Positions 32,280 through 35,000 of a stretch of 35,000 bases of DNA are shown here, piece after piece. The stretch comes from Chrysomallon squamiferum (Eukaryota; Mollusca; Gastropoda; Neomphalida; Peltospiridae), in the NCBI GenBank assembly GCA_012295275.1, contig CM022673.1:6047811-6082810 (forward strand), written 5' to 3'. The notes beneath the pieces were generated by a model. It worked only from the letters and a program-made list of their open reading frames with translations. It ran no database searches and was not told the DNA's origin. The position numbers and the translations under genes were made by a program. Positions within the stretch are counted from its first letter, which is position 1. Every line of letters begins with the position of its first letter.

Positions 32280-32403
32280 CACACATACACACACACACAT
32301 AAACACAAGAGACACACACACACACACACAAAACTCAGATCCTATCTCAGAAGTAAACACAATCATAACTCAATTAAAATTTTGTGTGTGTGTGTGTGTG
32401 TGT
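32280..32403 (+). repeat. (CA)n and (TG)n tracts facing each other
   Basis: CA-rich DNA at 32281-32333 is followed 46 bases later by TTTTG(TG)n at 32380-32402. 32312-32333 is the exact reverse complement of 32380-32401, a potential 22-base-pair hairpin. Confidence 0.92.
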
Positions 32404-32409
32404 TTCCAG

Positions 32410-32785
32410 CAGTGATGTGAAATTAATATTATCAGAAGTATGGAAAGTTTCACATTTCTCATACATACATAGATAATTTATAACACACTGCATCACTTTG
32501 TGTACATCACTCTGTCGAGATTCGCAGGTATCAACATCATTTTCCTTCAAGGACCTGCTGTGAGCTTTTCATATACAGTGATGCTATATTTGTTTATTAC
32601 TAATTAAGAACTGCAAAAAACAACAAAACAAAAAACAGTGTGAATATCCATTTCGTGGTTGGCTAATTAAAATGGAAAGATGCATAGTTAACTTTCTTTG
32701 TGTGTATCTGGTTGAGTGGGTATGTCTGGAGTGGAAAGTTTGTTAAAGAAAGATGTTATCTTGAGATAGAGAAATAGAAATAGAA
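32410..32785. other. Mostly non-repetitive intron, nothing recognised
   Basis: No simple repeats, element or coding sequence identified. Confidence 0.5.
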
Positions 32786-32788
32786 AAG

Positions 32789-32824
<36 letters not shown>
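32789..32824 (+). repeat. (ATT)n microsatellite, about 12 copies
   Basis: Uninterrupted TTATTATTA run followed by T-rich DNA. Confidence 0.97.
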
Positions 32825-32999
32825 CTTATTATTATCTTTTTTATTTATTTGTTTGTTTATTTGTTTATATTTTTTTTATTTATTAATAATTTAATTAGAT
32901 ACTATTTTTTATTTATTTATCTATCTTTTTCTCTTGGGGCAGACATCTTGATTATTAAGTTTCTGCCTTCTTCTCTGACTGCAATCTATAGTATACCTC

Positions 33000-33166
33000 T
33001 TTCTGTCCCTCTATTCTTTTTTTCCTTTTTTTTTTCTTCCATCCTTCCTTTCCTGACTTCCTTCCTATCTTCTCTCTCTCACACCCATCCTCATTACTCA
33101 CTCCTTCTCTTTTTCTTTCCTTCTCTCTCTCTCTCTCTCTCTCTCTTCTTTCTCTCCCTGTCTCTG

Positions 33167-33259
<93 letters not shown>

Positions 33260-33290
33260 TTCTCTCCCTCTCACCTTCCCATCCTCCTTA
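33000..33290 (+). repeat. Pyrimidine-rich tract with (TC)n core at 33175-33256
   Basis: CTTTCC/TTCC-rich DNA leads into a TC run of about 75-80 bases, with a shorter one at 33122-33146. The 180-aa L/S-rich open frame is a repeat translation. Confidence 0.96.
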
Positions 33291-33379
33291 CCTCACTTTT
33301 AGTGGGGTTTTTAGGGGACTTTGAATTGGGATTGTTTTTTTTTAAACAAATAATGAATACAAAATGCTATAAAAAATAT

Positions 33380-33720
33380 CAACCCTTTTAATACTGGGAT
33401 CAGGATGAAGGTGTGAAAAGAAAGCACTTGTTGAGTTATTTGATTAACACTATGGCTACCACCAACAGACACACTGATTGAAAAACCTCCTTCCAGCCTT
33501 TGACAGAAGATTGATGATCTGTTGCCATGACACTGAGAACTTTCATCATCTACACAGATATACTGTGTTAAGTGACCAAGGCCTACTGGGTCAGCCTTAT
33601 CATGTCCAGCAATCATATTTATCTCCCTTTGATGTCAGAAGACTTCCTGTGCGGCAGACGGCAAGTGGTACAAAGGGAGATAACAAAGGTCAAGGCAATC
33701 TTGGACTAAAATGACTACTG
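33380..33720. other. Non-repetitive island bearing an inverted pair of GGGAGATAA words
   Basis: Balanced composition. TTATCTCCCTTTG at about 33619-33631 and CAAAGGGAGATAA at about 33671-33683 form 13-base perfect inverted arms about 40 bases apart. Overlapping frames (101 aa minus, 78 aa plus) have no recognisable domain. Confidence 0.55.
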
Positions 33721-33887
33721 AAATGCAATGCAAACCCAGTCCTATTTAAGATTTTTTAATGATACTTGTCCAAACTATCTATAACAGTGGAATATATTTT
33801 CTATAATGCCACATTCGTGAGATATGTCTTTTAACATTTCATAATAATGATGTGTATGTTTGATGGATAGATGTATGGATGGATGAT

Positions 33888-33889
33888 GG

Positions 33890-33954
<65 letters not shown>

Positions 33955-33985
33955 TATGTATGTATATGTATGTACATATGGGTAC
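33888..33985 (+). repeat. (TG)n followed by (TATG)n
   Basis: About 15 TG copies followed by about eight TATG copies, then degenerate TATGTACATATG words. Confidence 0.97.
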
Positions 33986-33999
33986 ATGTGTATGTTTGT

Positions 34000-34555
34000 C
34001 TGTAGTTATTCTTTGAACCATGTAAAACTCATTCCATATTTTTTTAATAAATATAAATTTCATATATGTGTTTGTTATACAAAATGTCTTTTTCTAGAAT
34101 TCAATAATTTGAAATATATTTTCAAAATATTTTATAATTCTAAAGCAATAATAATAAACACAAGACTAAAAATTTTAAAGATTTCACACAAATAAAAAAA
34201 AAAATCACCACATTAACAATTACACTTTTACTGACCAATTTGTTTGTTACAAGACACGTACAAATTCGCTGACAAGCTCGAATGTCAGTTTTACAGGACA
34301 GGTTTCAGAGGAGACCATCTAATTGCTGTTTTGACCATATTGTGTTACTTTTCACAGCAAAGTCGTCCAACCACCAGCAGTTCCATTACTAACACCTTAT
34401 CATCTGACACAAACAAGGATCAGTTTCCAACTAATGTAAAATAACATTTTGCTGCAGCAGGAAGGAATCAGATCTGCTGGAAACTCTTTAAGATCTGATC
34501 TCTGTGGATTTTCAGTTTATTATCATTTCTTTTTTTATGATATTGTTTTTAAATC
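34000..34555. other. AT-rich intron with a balanced island at 34230-34520, nothing recognised
   Basis: The island has one plus-strand open frame (34244-34444) starting with TTG and lacking any recognisable domain. No gene called. Confidence 0.5.
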
Positions 34556-34556
34556 T

Positions 34557-34700
34557 TCATTTTTTTTTTTTTTTTTTTTTGCATTTTTTCTTCTTTCTTT
34601 TTTCTTTTATTATAATATTTTATATTTATGGGGTGTTTTTTTTTGTGGGGGAGGGGTTTGGTTTGGGTTTTTTTTCTTCTAAACTGTCAAAACAAACATT
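34557..34700 (+). repeat. T-rich stretch with 22-base T run
   Basis: T run at about 34559-34580, then TTTTC and TTTGGGG words. Short (TA)n and GAGAGA tracts follow at about 34906-34915 and 34950-34960. Confidence 0.9.
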
Positions 34701-35000
34701 CTAAAATTCTTATTTCTAGACATCATACTGCTGATTTTCAGGAGGATAAATTTAAAAAAAAATTATTTCCAAATTCAAATTCCTTTTATCGATTTTATTT
34801 CTGAGAATTTAGATATATATATTAAAATACCCCCACAAACAAATATTTATTTTTACAGCCAAAAATTTTAAAGGACTTAGATTGCATCAACTCAAAATCT
34901 TATTTTATATATATATACATACATACAAACACACAGACACATATATCAGAGAGAGAGAGATTAGCATTAAACCTTTATTTTCCTTCTGTAAAGGGAGATA

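Noticed and set aside
1-35000. CRISPR array, prokaryotic operons or an integrated virus
   Set aside because: Tandem arrays here have no spacer structure, no viral or bacterial genes are seen, and splice signals, SINEs and microsatellites mark animal intronic DNA.

Overview
The window looks like non-coding DNA of an invertebrate animal, most probably a mollusc. It is AT-rich, packed with microsatellites and homopolymer runs, and has almost no coding sequence. Three things point to Mollusca: two diverged copies of a tRNA-derived SINE that I recognise from memory as common in molluscan genomes, a recurrent GGGAGRTAA word (R = A or G; its reverse complement reads TTAYCTCCC) also familiar from molluscan intergenic DNA, and an erg-type potassium-channel exon split as in animals generally. 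The class (cephalopod, gastropod or bivalve) cannot be decided from this sequence alone.

The one gene segment I can defend is an internal exon on the minus strand at 20253-20483. It encodes most of the PAS (eag) domain of an erg-type KCNH voltage-gated potassium channel, the KCNH2/6/7 or seizure group. It has a polypyrimidine tract and AG before it, GTAAGT after it, and a length of 231 bases with phase 1 at both ends. These match human KCNH2 exon 2 as I recall it. No other erg exon was found, so the rest of the window is read as intron: at least 14.5 kb upstream in the gene (20484-35000) and at least 20.2 kb downstream (1-20252).

Layout. 1-8700 is simple-sequence-rich intron, with (GA)n arrays at 673, 2751 and 3759, purine-rich DNA at 4140-4420, a 43-T run, an imperfect TAC array with an internal ~190-base duplication, and a (TC)n array at 8312. 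8700-14300 has a 41-base AT-rich minisatellite, a pure TAC array, CA-rich tracts and a few quieter islands with candidate regulatory words. 14300-16350 has a SINE and then a degenerate family of about seven modules. 16380-16880 is the most balanced, non-repetitive island. 18930-20252 has two minisatellites on the 3' side of the exon. The 42-base one starts 62 bases inside the intron and is open in the exon's own frame. 20500-31200 is mostly plain AT-rich intron with quieter islands. 31266-32200 is a 32-base minisatellite of about 29 units. 32280-35000 has CA/TG, ATT and TC arrays and several GGGAGATAA words.

There is no operon-like organisation. The open frames other than the exon are mostly translations of simple repeats. 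The observations most worth following are the coding-compatible 42-base array beside the PAS-exon splice donor, the flipping TG/CA core of the 32-base array, the degenerate module family at 15.1-16.35 kb, and the spread of the GGGAGRTAA word.
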